Positions 29,774 through 29,781 of a stretch of DNA of 29,781 nt are shown here, in pieces. The stretch spans positions 1,435,311-1,465,091 of the forward strand of contig BLXT01002217.1 of the NCBI GenBank assembly GCA_019648995.1, given 5' to 3'. The notes under the pieces were generated by a model, which worked only from the letters and a program-made list of their open reading frames with translations, was not told the origin of the DNA and ran no database searches. A program made the translations under genes and the position numbers. The stretch is from Plakobranchus ocellatus (lineage: Eukaryota > Mollusca > Gastropoda > Plakobranchidae). The first letter of the stretch is position 1; each line of letters begins with the position of its first letter.

Positions 29774-29781
29774 CCTCTCTC
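29731..29781. repeat. (CT)n microsatellite at the window edge
   Basis: CT repeats run to the end of the window, with CCTCCCTC interruptions near the edge. The repeat may continue beyond it. Confidence 0.97.

Overview
The window is animal nuclear DNA: AT-rich, intron-dense, crowded with minisatellites, SINEs, LINE fragments and non-autonomous DNA transposons. The transposon mix and the very frequent short palindromes AGATCT and AGGCCT suggest a mollusc, perhaps a gastropod. That lineage guess is a weak inference; animal origin is certain. A run of Ns (13299-13569) is an assembly gap.

One protein-coding gene is supported, on the + strand: MPHOSPH10 (MPP10), a U3 snoRNP / small-subunit processome protein. 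Ten exons from 7731 to 25737 read through all nine internal introns with matching phases and GT-AG borders, giving 703 residues to a TAA stop; a polyadenylation signal follows at 26001. The first exon (roughly 35 residues, by comparison with human MPP10) was not found in the window.

Layout. 1-7730: non-coding, holding a decayed LINE 3' end (about 1440-2140), old long direct repeats (2766-3830), a triplicated ~190-bp unit (4771-5345), a CpG-rich 47-bp tandem of hairpins (5671-5780) and a fresh 145-bp duplication (6199-6488). 7731-25737: the gene. Intron 2 carries a tRNA-derived SINE; intron 3 carries a second SINE type with a perfect 10-bp target-site duplication. Intron 4 carries a LINE 3' end interrupted by a 1.6-kb hAT-like element. 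Introns 6 and 9 each begin with a tandem array whose unit contains the preceding exon's 5' splice site. Intron 9 also holds a ~1.2-kb TTAA-flanked insertion inside that array and a separate 48-bp array that is open as 16-residue repeats. 25738-29781: 3' UTR, two more copies of the intron-3 SINE family with perfect target-site duplications, a 48-bp array, a complex non-coding island (about 28750-29340) and microsatellites.

I see no new multi-gene system. The most notable signals are the splice-site-seeded arrays in two introns of one gene (about 29 copies of AAG|GTGAG in intron 9) and three nested or TSD-bounded transposon insertions that can be read to the base.
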